From positions 5,728,718 to 5,792,717 of the forward strand of contig OZ017768.1 in NCBI GenBank assembly GCA_963969345.1: a stretch of 64,000 nt of DNA, given 5' to 3'. The translations under genes were made by a program, and so were the position numbers. This document shows, in pieces, positions 1-11,100 of the stretch. Numbering within the stretch: position 1 is the first letter of the stretch; each line of letters opens with the position of its first letter. Origin of the DNA: Turbatrix aceti. Its lineage: Eukaryota; Nematoda; Chromadorea; Rhabditida; Panagrolaimidae. Below the pieces are notes generated by a model, which did no database searches, had not been told where the DNA came from, and was given only the letters and a program-made list of their open reading frames with translations.

Positions 1-157
1 TTTTCGTTTTATCTGTTCGAAAAATTTTGAAACGCTCGTGAACGAATGCGAACAACGCAATTTATAAAAAATATTGTTCATGAAAAAAAACAAAAACGAA
101 CGTCCGTCCATCCATCATCCCAATTTTCTTTTTCATAATTCAAAAAAACAAACAAAC

Positions 158-764
158 CTGCAGCGCAAATTTGAGAACGGCAAAGCCCACAGTAGTGCCA
201 ATGGCAATGCTGTCCGGCTCAACGGGATTCCAATCAAGAACAGTCAGCTTATCATTGCCGCTGGCCCCGACCCGGAAACTGTTCAGCGGGAACGGCTGGG
301 GTTCATTATCCGGGGCGTGGGTCAAGGCGTCGAAAAAGTACACAAAAGGCCCGTTGGCGGTATTGGCGCCAACAACCAACACCCGACCGTCGCTGTTGAA
401 CGCCAGAGAGAAGATTTCAGCCTAAAATCAAAAATCACCCTCAAAAACAAAAAACAAACAAAAAAACTTACATTTCCATCAAAGAAGTCTAGTTTCCGAT
501 GCGGGAATTCCGAAACCGGACGTGAAGAATTGCCGGAATGAAGGTCATGAAGAACGCTGGTTTTCACCGAGATCAATCGATTGTCAGCGCCACAAATGAC
601 AGCAAATCCCAGCTGCGACGAGACAGCAATCAGATTACGCCCGTAAGGCGACGGTGGCAACGGCGCCGTCGGGAAGGGATGAAACTTTGCCAAAAGGCGC
701 AATTCGAATTCCTAAAACACCGAACGCTACAAATCGTTGTTCGACGCAAAAAGCAACTCACCAT
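158..764 (-). CDS. NUP214: NUP214-like nucleoporin, N-terminal beta-propeller (5' part only)
   Basis: This is the 5' end of a minus-strand gene that runs off the left edge. Three coding exons are visible: 762-764 (only the ATG), 472-711 and 158-421. The introns are GT..AG and all junctions are in phase 0. The roughly 169 residues read as a WD-like propeller: a blade with LIAVSSQLGFAVICG, then AEIFSLAFNSDGRVLVVG, then YFFDALTH followed by LDWNPVEPDSIAIGTTVG. This order and wording match the FFDVRTF..MKWNPTVPSMVAVCLADGS stretch of the Nup214/Nup159 propeller, which in known family members docks the DDX19/Dbp5 helicase on the cytoplasmic face of the nuclear pore. The FG-repeat region would lie outside the window. 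The start is chosen because an in-frame stop (TAG) lies three codons upstream of the ATG. The first intron directly follows the ATG. Family assignment is fairly firm; the exact start is less so. Confidence 0.72.
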
Positions 765-1139
765 GACTACCTACACCGTCGGCAATAATAAAATGACCAA
801 AATGCAGCCTAAAAAGCAGCAAAAATGAACTGCGAAGAGAAACTGAACAAAAAACAACAACCAAGCGCAAACGTTTTGGCTGAAAAAAGCGCAAGGAAAG
901 CGAGCATCCCTTCGAAGTGTCCCGACACGAATAATTTAAAATCTCGGGATCGTGCTTCGGCATCGATATCGCACCACCGCGAATTTTATTATTTCCTCGT
1001 TTTGGTTCCTTTCCATCCCCGCCGTCTGTTTGTCTCGATCTAGAAATGCGCATGCTTCTGGGCGCCAACGCGGGTGTCTGATGTCCGGTCGTCGTTGTAA
1101 ACAGACGCATTACAGGTCGTTTGTAACCGCCGCATCGCC

Positions 1140-2296
1140 ATGTCGGACGAGGATCGCGCAACGCCGTCGAATGGAGACTCGTCGTCCACCGTCGTCGAAG
1201 CCCCCCAGGTCGGCAGCAAGGTCAAAATTCTCATGGACTGCGGTCGCATCTTTGAGGGCAAGGTCCTCGGCGTTTTACACGGCCTCCTGCACATCCAGGC
1301 TTGTTCGAAGAAAAACAAAGTCGAGCTTCACGCACTCAATCTGGATAAAGTTCAGGAGGTTGGTTTTTTTTTAAATTGAAGTTTGTTGATTGGGCGAACG
1401 TTTGTGTTTTTTTTGCGAAAAAAAAATTGATTTTTCCTGTTCGTGTTCGTTCGCGAACAGACTTTTCTTAATGTTTTGTTCGCAAACAAAGTAAAATTTT
1501 CCAAACTCTTAAAACGATTGGAACAGTGTCAAATTAATGTTATTTGACAAGAAAATAACAAATAACATTTACCGAATTTAACGAAGAAAAAATTTAGGGA
1601 AAATAATATTTTCCAAAACGTGGACTACCATTTTTTTGTTTGTTTTTTGCTTACTTGTTCGATTTTTTTTTTAAATTTAAAAAATTGTTCGTTTGCGAAC
1701 AAAATAAACGGTTGTTATTGATTATTTTTTATTAGAAAATAAATAAGGTTTTTACATTTTTTACGGTCAATAATTTATTTTTCTTGTTCAGATAACGGTT
1801 CTGGAGTACGCAAATAGCACGACCATCGACGACGAATCCTGGTTTTCTTCACAGACCGCAGATCGTCGTCTGAAAGGAGCGCTCACGTCGCTGGAATCCA
1901 AAGTGGTCAGTGGTCTCAGCGAAGATGGCGTTCATACGCTGGCATTTCTCAAAAAAATGTGAGTTTTTGGTTAATTTTTGAGTGTTCCTGAGAATTAAGC
2001 GCCTGTTTAGGTACCCAAACGACGTAAAGCTGCTCAACAAGACGATCCGCGTCCTCGACAAAGTCCTGATCGACGAGCCGTACACCGCGCAGTCGTGCAG
2101 ATCCACCTGCCCGGATTCTGCGGATCCCCGGTACGCGCGGGCCGTCGAACAGATCAGCAAGATGCTCACCAACGTCCCGAAATGGGCTGAACAGCAGCGA
2201 CGCGAGCAACGCAATCTCATCACCTTTGCGACCGGGCATCCAGCGATTAATGGGTTTAGCAGTGTGCCGTCCCCGCCCCAGGATACGCCTGTTTGA
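1140..2296 (+). CDS. LSM12: LSM12 homolog (Sm-like plus AD domain)
   Basis: Three exons (1140-1358, 1792-1958, 2011-2296) encode 223 residues, near the usual size for LSM12 (about 195). Residues 20-75 form an Sm-like fold (VGSKVKILMDCGRIFEGKV, then a second strand with LHIQACSKKNKVEL), continuing into ITVLEYAN across the first intron. Residues 130-190 are the anticodon-binding-like AD domain, with LLNKTIRVLDKVLIDEPYTA followed by a Cys, matching the LFQTIHKTIKDC..VVITPPYQVENC region of animal LSM12. Family members associate with ataxin-2 and mRNA regulation and bind NAADP in mammals; no specific role can be read here. Intron 1 (433 bp) is filled by a GTTCGCGAAC-family element. A partial copy of exon 1 lies 1.5 kb downstream. 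Confidence 0.88.
1385..1725. mobile_element. GTTCGCGAAC-family MITE copy in LSM12 intron 1
   Basis: AT-rich block beginning with GGGCGAACGTTTGTG, with inner palindromic pieces such as GTTCGTTCGCGAACAG and TTCGTTTGCGAAC and the shared internal phrases about fused ATGTTATTTGACAAG and CGTGGACTACC. The same order of phrases recurs at 23603-24015 and 24867-25283. No coding capacity. Confidence 0.6.
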
Positions 2297-2367
2297 CCGG
2301 CCGGCAAAGACGCGTTTTCAACCTGCCTCTTCCTCCCATTTCCTGACCCTGACTAACTAACTCCTGT

Positions 2368-3066
2368 TCTAACGTCCACGTTTTTTTACGTACCTCACAC
2401 GTCGAAAAAAAATGTTTTGAGTTGTATGTTTTTTTCAGTAAAGATGCATCGACTTAGATTGAGGGTATTTGGGGGTTTACGGTGGATTCTAGAAATGTGC
2501 ATGCTTCTGAGCGCCAACGCCGTCGAATGGAGATCAAGGCATGAAACAGGCCTCAAAATCAGGCCGCGACCCGGCCTATTTTTTGAAAAAAAATTTTCGT
2601 CATTTATTTTAGGGTTATTTTGGCGAAATTTGACCAAATTTAGAAAAAAAATTGAAACAACCCAATGTTGTGTAAAAATACATAAAAATAAATTTCCCTA
2701 CAGTAAAAAATAAAAAATTGACAAATGAAAGCCGGCCTAAAATTATCAGACCCGGCCTGCCTGCCATTTCGGCTTTTTCGGCGGCCGGCCGGATTTTATG
2801 CCTTGAATAAGACTCGGCGTCCACCGTCGTCGAAGCCCCCGAAGTCGGCAAGGTCAAGATTCTCATGGATTGCGGTCGCATCTTTGAAGGCAAGGTTCTC
2901 GGCGTTGTACATGGCTTCCTGCACATCCAGGCTTGTTCGAAGAAAAACAAAACAAAGCAGGATTCATGCTACTACCGTCCACGTTTTTTACGTACCTCAC
3001 ACGTCGAAAAATATGTTGTATATGTTTTTTTAAGTAAAGATGCATCGACTTGGATGGGGTGTTTCC
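2368..3066 (+). pseudogene. Damaged partial copy of LSM12 (exon 1 plus downstream region)
   Basis: 2489-2535 repeats the LSM12 5' region (CTAGAAATGTGCATGCTTCT versus CTAGAAATGCGCATGCTTCT at 1040) and jumps from the 5' UTR straight to codon 8 of exon 1. After an insertion, 2813-2957 repeats exon 1 from the Ser-rich stretch to the end of the Sm strand, with one Ser codon pair lost. 2978-3066 then repeats the segment 2368-2460 that lies just after LSM12 (shared CGTACCTCACACGTCGAAAA and GTAAAGATGCATCGACTT). The copy lacks a start codon in frame, exons 2-3 and the splice donor. Nucleotide identity is high, so the event is recent. It is best read as a tandem duplication with internal deletion. Confidence 0.82.
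2536..2812. mobile_element. Short insertion with inverted ends inside the LSM12 copy
   Basis: The duplicated exon 1 is interrupted by about 275 bp. The left end reads TCAAGGCATGAAAC and the right end TTTTATGCCTTGA, an imperfect terminal inverted repeat of about 13 bp. The interior is AT-rich flanked by GGCC-rich arms and has no ORF. No clear target-site duplication is visible, so the superfamily is open. Confidence 0.6.
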
Positions 3067-3139
3067 TGCGGATAAGGGCGGTGCGGACACTTGTACGTGT
3101 GTGCTTAAACGCACTCGAGTAACACCACCAGCACCTATT

Positions 3140-5170
3140 GTTTATGTCGGCGCGTGTTTTTTAATGGGGATTTCTTATTTTAATTTTAGAATATAATTGA
3201 AGACTTTTCAACGACGGTGTTTGTTTCCGGCGCCGACGGAGATGATTTCAAATTACTTACCCAGCTCGATTTCGCGTCATATTTATTTATAAATAATAAA
3301 ATTGCTCTCCTCCTCCCGAAACAAACTCGATGAAAGAAAAAAAAAAATTGTTATGAGCACCAAAAATTTTTATGGATCGTAAAAAGCGCTTCGCACAGTG
3401 TTGTGTAGTGGTGGCCTTATTACCCCCACAGCAACCACAGGCTGGACGGATTCTTCGTCGTCGTCGGCACTCATGATGCACTCTCCATCGAAGCACAGCA
3501 CGGCGTGACGGCGCTAACGATCTGTCGATGATGACAGACAACCACCCGCCCCTGGGCCGGTCCGGGACCCTCGACGGAAACCGTTTCCCCGGCCGGCGCC
3601 TCCCTGAGCTGTCTGAAACAAGATTTATCGCTCTCCCCCCCTCCAATAATTCGGCCCGCGCCAGAAAACAAAACCGACACGGTCGGCGGAGTTTTCACTT
3701 ATTTTTCGCGGGAAGAGAGGAGCCGCATCTCGGCATCCCGAAGTGCAGTCGCGCGTGTGCGTGCAAGCGCGCAATTCCCGGTGGACAAATTTTTTTGTGA
3801 AGATGCAGTCCGCAACGGACAGGAAGAAGACGAAAACCCGAGCATCAGGCAAGAGCATCCGTCGAAAGGAAGTGCCGTTGACGACGCTCCATCCCCCATC
3901 CCAGGGGCGCGGCGGCTGCGGCGGCGGTATTTTTTGTCATTCTGACTGAGTGAGCTAGAGCTTTTTTTTGTTATGTTCTGTTATTGTGTTGTCTCTTGCT
4001 TGCTTTTGGATAACGGAGGATGACAGCTTATGGCTACCCCTAAACGACGACGACGACAACGATGTCAAGTACCCGATTTGATGTGGCTGCGATTCAATTT
4101 GATGCCGCAGAGGCAGGTCGACTTTGGCCGTGGCCGGGTGGCTCTCGCGACGACTTTCCGACAAAAGGGCCATTCACCCCGGAAGGGTTCAAATGTTTTC
4201 GGAAATTAGTTTCTTTTGAAAAATTTTTATGGGGTTTTTGAACTAGAAAAAGTTGAAAATTGTCTAAAAGGCCTTTTTTACGGTTAAATTTTTGCAATGA
4301 GCTTTGATAAAAAACATTTATTTTTATTTTTACTATAGTGTATTTGAACAAAAAAAAGTTGAAAGTGTCTAAAAATTTACGATTGGGTTTTACGGTGGAG
4401 TTTTACGATAAACTATGGTAAAAATTATTTTCAAATTTTTGTACCCCGGAATGGTTCAAATGTTTTACAAATGTTTTTTTTTGGACATTTTAGGGGGTTT
4501 TGAACCTTACGGGGGGGTTTTTAGGATAAACTATGATAAAAAATGATTTATTAATTCTACCAAAAACACCCGGTGATTTCTACGCCCCGGAAACACGTCG
4601 TTTGAGAGACATAAAAATTAGGGGGTGTTCGCTGCATCGATTTCAATGCTTTTTGACATTTTTTGTTTTTTCTATACTCTTCGACCGAGGATATGGATCC
4701 CAAAAAAATTCTCACCATTTTGAAATTTTTTCATTAACCCACCTTTCAATCTTCCAGCCGCAGTTGTTGGTTATTCCAGATGTTTTTTTGACATGATAGC
4801 ATTTTAATCCCCATCGTCATTCATTTCATATCTCTTTTCCAACGCCGCGGCCGTCGTAGGCCCCGGCAAATTGAGTTATCCTGTCACCGGCGCGCCGGCG
4901 TTCCTGTCGGGATCCTTTCACAGTCAATTTCTCTCTTTTTGGTTTCAGGATAAGAAGCAGAAGCGCAACGGGGATACACAGGATAGGCCCGACTGTCACG
5001 GGATAATCAAATTAATCTTCGAGGTCGGTCGTCGTCTCTCCTCCCCCAAAAAGCATAGCGACGAGCGACTTTTCCTTTTCACAGAGGTTGCCGCAAGTCA
5101 TTTTTAGGCCTATTTCTTTTGTTTCGAGTCTTCGACTGGCTTTCGTGCTCCTTCGACCGACAAATCAAGT
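3140..5170. other. Intergenic region, no gene recognised
   Basis: Short ORFs occur on both strands but none has a recognisable domain or a supporting splice structure. A local direct repeat is visible: CCCCGGAAGGGTTCAAATGTTTT near 4168 and CCCCGGAATGGTTCAAATGTTT near 4443, each followed by AT-rich sequence containing GGGGTTTTTGAAC-like blocks. This region probably holds the promoter and 5' UTR of the stomatin-like gene. Confidence 0.5.
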
Positions 5171-8100
5171 ATGCATCCACCGCCGCCTCCGGGCAGCACT
5201 CCTGGCCTCCTCACCGTGCCCGGTGCCCTCCCGCCCTTTGTGCCGACGACTACCACCAGTGGAGGCTCCGCGATTGGCAGTTCCGCGCCCAAGCGAGGCT
5301 CCATCTTCGTCTCAAACGAGAGCGCCATTCCGCCAATTCCTGTCCTACCTTTGCCGTCCACGATTCACCGAACAACTATGAAATCTCGGCTTCATCGATT
5401 GGTGAGTTCGTTTGATTCTTGTTTGAGTGTTTGAGTCTTCTGAAGGACGATATTTCTTGAATTGTGCTCTGCGCCACCTTTTTTTTAATTACAATTGCTT
5501 GGATTTTTTTTCTGCGCATTTTTTAATTTTTTAAAATTATTTTTCAAAAGGGACAAAATTGTCGTGCTGGGATCAAATTCGAGTTAAGTCTAATCTTTCG
5601 ATTCATCAGTTTGAAAATCTTGAATTGAACCAAAAAAAATTTTTTTTAATCGAAAAAAGTTAGGTACATTTGTTTTATTTCATGTTTGTTAACCTTTTTG
5701 CATCCAAAAAGGCTGTAAAAATCTTGAATGTTTGGCTCAAAAATTTTATCCCGGTCGACTTAAGTCTGTTTTGAGACCCTTATACGTGCTTATTTCATGC
5801 CAACTTTTGGCATATGCTTTGTAAGACTTTGAGCAACACTCACTTTTGGGTCATAATAGATTGGCACGACAAAGGAGAGAGCTCCGAGAGGGGGCATTTT
5901 CTAAAGGGTGTCTACGTCACGCACACCCCATCGCTTGACGAAGCAATAATCTAGAAGTGTATTAGAAAAGTTATTCCAGGTTTCTGGAAGTTCATTGTCT
6001 TCGATCGGCGATTTTATGTATTGTAAATTTTTGGGAGGCGCCTAAACTGTTTTTTCTATTTTATTGCGTTTCAAAAAACAATCATTAGATTTTTTTATTT
6101 TCAATTTACAATTTTTTTATTTTGATTGTGATTTTAAAATATTAAAAAAAAATTAAAATTCTGTCACAATATTTTGACCACCCCCGTTGAAACCAGAGAA
6201 GAACAATTTATGACGAATGTGCGAAGAAAGCCACACTTGTCGGGCGCTGCGTAATCTGGCCTAAACGAGCCGAGCCGGGTGGTATTTACTACGAAATCCA
6301 TGCACATAATTCTGGTTTTATTACCACCCCGCTGGAACTAACTTTTGCCGGCTTTATCGGGTCCCAAGTTTGTCAAGCTGCTTACAAGCACGCGAGCACG
6401 AGCGCGAGCTTTCTTTTCTGTTCGGTTGGATGCGCATGATTTTTGCTCATTAGGACTTTTACTTTCATCATTTGGATTTGTCATGCGGTGGTTACTTCTG
6501 CTGCTTGCCTCCTCGCGCCTTCGGTGCTAATAATCACTCTTTCCATCTTTCTTCATCTTTTTCGCTGACTAAATACTTCTAACACGTAACTTTTCTTTCA
6601 GTCCCAGGTATGTCGTTCGTTCGCCGATGCTTCGTGATCTTTCTCGCTCTTTACGATAAGTCCCGCTTCCGAGAGCTTAAGCTCGAGCTTGTGTTGCCAG
6701 ATGCTACCGTTATCCTTTGTTTTCCTTTGTTTTCTGGCCGCTTTTTGATTTCGTGCCAAATTTAAAACTTTTAACTTTTCACAAGAACTTTTTTTTCTTT
6801 CTTCGTAATTTGATACTTTTCTGTTTGAAAAAATTATGTATCATACAAGCATGTTTTAGTTGTCTGAGTTTGCGTACGTACTACATACATCTGCTTTGAT
6901 TCCGTTTGCCACAGCTTTTCCTGCTGATCCACGACTTTCGCAGCAGTTCCTTTGCCTTTTTTTTCTATTTTCTATTTTCTGCCTGCACTTTTTGTCTGTA
7001 TTCTCGCTCGCTTTTCTGTTTGCCACGTTTGGCCGTTGGCAAGTTGGCATCATGGACTCGCTGGCACCCCCAACACCCATAACACTTCTTATTTTGTTGC
7101 AACTCACTCAGCAGGCTCGAGTTTATGCGATTTGAGCCTGGCATGGACTGGGAGGGAAAGATGTGTTTGTCTCGGTAACACCCGGGTGTCGCCAGAAAAA
7201 GCTTGGCTTGCCGGAAGCGCTAAAGCGGGTCGTCGTCGTCGTCGTCGGTGGTGGTGGTGGACTTGGCGGGTGGCGTGACGGGCACGCGATTCCTTCTCCC
7301 AGAAGAGTGCCCTGCGGAGCAAGGGCATTTGGACGGGCACTGCATGCTGACCGGCGGGAAAAGGTAATCCGAGTAGGCACGGCATCTTTAACAAAAGTTG
7401 GCGCTTCTTTTATCCCATCAAAATTCAGCAGGACAGGAAATCAGTTGTTTGAACTGAAATTGCTTCGGCACAGCGCGGGCGGAGGATTGTTTGATCGACT
7501 CGACACATGTGTCATTTAATTTCGACGGCGATGCGTGGAGGGGGCTTCAAAACGTCAACGACTCCTGAAAATGAGCTACAAGTGTCAGCAGCGGAGCTTT
7601 AATTAATTTTACAAGTGTTTTCAACTACCGAAAAACACACACACACACACAATTCTTTGTTGTTCACCGAGAAGAAGAGCGGCGGAGTTCCCGGTCGAAC
7701 CAGCTGGATGGCGGCGCCTCGTGCAGACGCGTGAGTGAGGTAACGAAGAGGCCGATGAGAGCTGGATATTGCCCAATCGCCAGGGACTGGGACAGGCGCT
7801 TTGAGCGAGCGCAATGGCTCATCGATCTCTCTTTTTGCCTGAGTTCGTCGTCGTTGTCGGCCGTGCACATAAGCGGTGAGTAAGTGTCGACGGAGAGTGA
7901 GTGAGCCCGGGTAATTTCGTCGTTTGCCCCGCTCTTGCCAGTCGACTGCCAACACACACGACACGTCCAACAGTGGCATGGATCGCAAGCAATGGACCAC
8001 GTCGCCCAAATTCAATCCGGCCTATCATCCGCCACCCTCTATGAACCCCACCGGGGGTACGGGATCGCTGTCATCACTCCACCAACCCGCAGGTGGCCCC

Positions 8101-11100
8101 CATCCCCACGCGGCTCCCGCCCATCAACCGGCGCACGCAGCAGCTACGAATCCCTCCGGCGGACTGGCTTCTGCGTTCGGCACTGTCTTCCAGCTACCGA
8201 TGCTCGGCCTCAATGAAGAACCGCCACTCGCGCCCTCCGCAGCGGGGGCCTCGACCCCCGGAGCGGCTCTCAGCGCGCTCAAGGCGAGGCGAGAGAGACT
8301 CATGCGGCGTCACAATACGGCTTCTGCGTCTTTTGAATCCACGGTCGCAGCCAGCGTAGACAGCACAACGCCGCCTCCTTCGCCGACCCATCTTCTGCCT
8401 CCTACCGTCGTTGGCACCAAGATGACTTTACTTGAGCCCCCACCGCATCGCAGGGTAAGAATAAGGGGGTTGTGAAGCTTTTAGAGGTTTCTAGGGGTCT
8501 TCAACGGGTTTTTTAGGGGTCTGAAGCTTCTACGGGGTTTCTAGGAGCCTTTAAAAACCGTTCGAGATTATGCAGCCTGTTTTGCAGGCATGCAGCGTGA
8601 ATGCAGAGCGGCGCTGTTCATAAATTTGAAGTTCTCGCAAAAATTTAAAATGCAAATTTCGTTGAATGTCAAACTTTTGACGCCTGATGATTAGGATAAT
8701 TGATTTAGCCGGCTCTTGTGAGAAGTCGGTCCGGTGTCTTCCGGAGCTTGGAGTTTCTAGGCGGCCGGGCGGGCTTCTTTCTAATTGGTCGGGACAACGG
8801 ACAACACCAACACCCTCGCCTAAGGAGGACGTGTAGCCGGGAGCGAGATGACGTCCTCCTTAAATGTAGCCACTTAGACGTGTAGGTCTTTTTGCCTTCG
8901 GCGAACGTTACCCCCCCCCTTCCCCGTGTCTTGGATATATACAAATAATGGCATAAACAGGACGCAAACAAACCCTGCAGCCCAGCCGCCTGCCGTCCAC
9001 CGCCACCGCCATGGGCCGCGCGCCTGCTGCTGGCGATGGCCGCTGCCGTGCCCGCCCGCCCCTTGCTTCTGTGCTCTGCTGTGCTCCGCGCCATCGCCAC
9101 TGGCTTAAATTCTGTTTCCCCTTCCATTTTTGAGCATCATGGCCAGCTTTTGTTAAACTTTTTTGTTTCACACATTTCTTTTTTTTGTCTTTTTTTTGGT
9201 TGATGGGGTGCTAATCGAGGTGTTTTCCTTTGCAGGACACCCTGGAGAAGATTCCGAGACGCGCGAGGTCGCAGAGCTGGCTCGTCCGCACGCGACATGT
9301 TTTCGACGATGAAAAGGTACGTTTTTTTTACTTTAAACTTAAAAAAATGCGGCATCAAACTTTCTACTATTTTTTTTGGCTTGCTTGTGCGTCGTTTTTT
9401 TTTGCACGCGGACGAAGGCTTTTTGCCCTGCGTGTTTTTTTTTTGAGTTTTGATCGAATTGCAGGGCCATTTGCGCCGTGTGTGCCATTTGATCGAGTTT
9501 GGGGCAAGTCGATTACTAAATTCGAATTACCAGCTTTTCGACTCGACTGCTTTTCCTTTTTTTTTGCACTCGAAAAGAATTTCTTATTGTCGTCAAAAAC
9601 GCATGGCGGTTTTTTTTGGTTGTTCATTGAGCGTTTGAAGTTGGACAAAGGACGTAGGACGTAGGACGAAGATGCCCTATAAGGCCTGCCTGACTTCGTA
9701 ACTCACGAAGTAAAGAAGAAGAAAAACGAAGACGAAACGGCATTTATGGCCTGACAAATAAATTGTCGTCGGACAAGGCACTTGCTGTGTTGTCCTCCCT
9801 CTTCTTTCTGCAAGTTGACTCAATTACACGCACCTTCGACGCTTGCTCAGGCGACGACGACCAGCAGGTGGCGACCAACGATTGACTGAGCTTTTCCTTC
9901 TCCCCAGTGGACGTAAAAGATTTATGGGCCAACTGGTTTTGGCACACGGACGCGACTTGCTCATCGACCACCACCACCGCCGCCGCCGCCACCGGCACCG
10001 ACACCCAACGCAGACGCGTGAGGCGGAAGGCACGGCGCAACCTGGCTGACTGGTTGTCAAGGTATTGCATTTTGTTTGTTCGTACAGACGAACACATGCG
10101 ATCGCATCCACGAAAAGTTTGTTAGGTGTGTCATAGTTTGCGCACAGAAAACCATGCATGTGCCGTTCACAAATTATGTTTTGCTAGAATGACACATTTT
10201 CGTGAGCTAAACATTATCGTGCTCGTTAAAAAAAGAAAAGCATAAACGTCGCACAAATCGTGAACGCCCGCACACATGTTTGACACCTGACTCAAGATTG
10301 TTTTGCGCAAGATGACAAAACTTATTTATACACCTCTTAAAATTAAAATCATTTCTAGCTGCAAAAATATGTTCTCATTTTTGTTTTTTATGCTGTGGGC
10401 TGATCTACGTGCATCAAAAAATCACTTTCTTTGATTACAATTTTGCTCAAAACACAAAAAGTTGGCGACCGTTTTTATCAAATGTCATATATACATACTT
10501 ACAAAAATGCGCCCATGCCCCTCCGAATCTTCATTCAACACGCTTGAGCAAGTCAAGAATAATTTGAGCAAGTCCCCAAAAAAAGTAGAAGACTGTTGAA
10601 AAGAAGTACAGACATCTCCTTTTTGGTCTGTTCTGTACAAGATGAACGGAAAGCCATGATTGGCAGGTTCACCTGAAGGAAGTCTATGCGCGGCAATTAT
10701 TATTTGATGTACGTCGCTTTCATTTTCCCAGCCCTATCCTTTAGGGCTCTATCGGCGATAGTGCGAGCAAATTCGACGAGCAAATGGTGTGAATCCGACG
10801 GCACTGCCCTAGTTTATCGTTGCCGGTTCGCTTTCCGTCGTCGTGCTTTCGAACCGGCCATGGCACTGCACGAATGTTGCTTTGAAGTTCCGATTGCTTC
10901 ATAATACGTAGTCCAACAGTCGTACTTTTTTCAACAGACATCTACTTTTTTGGGGGACTTGCACAAATTATCTTATATTATGAGCCCGTTGAATGAAGAT
11001 TCGGAGGGGCAATTTATTTTGCAACAATCGCCTTTAACCTCTGTGACGTCGAAATTGACTATGACTTTGAAAAAAACAACAAAGTAATATCAAATTTTGG

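Noticed and set aside
3743..3949. Short ORFs near a possible ATG in the intergenic region
   Set aside because: Two frames are equally open, neither has recognisable features or a donor that leads anywhere.
9907..10061. Exon-like open stretch with CAC/CGC run in the stomatin intron
   Set aside because: It has plausible splice edges, but joining it in phase after 9316 hits a stop at once.
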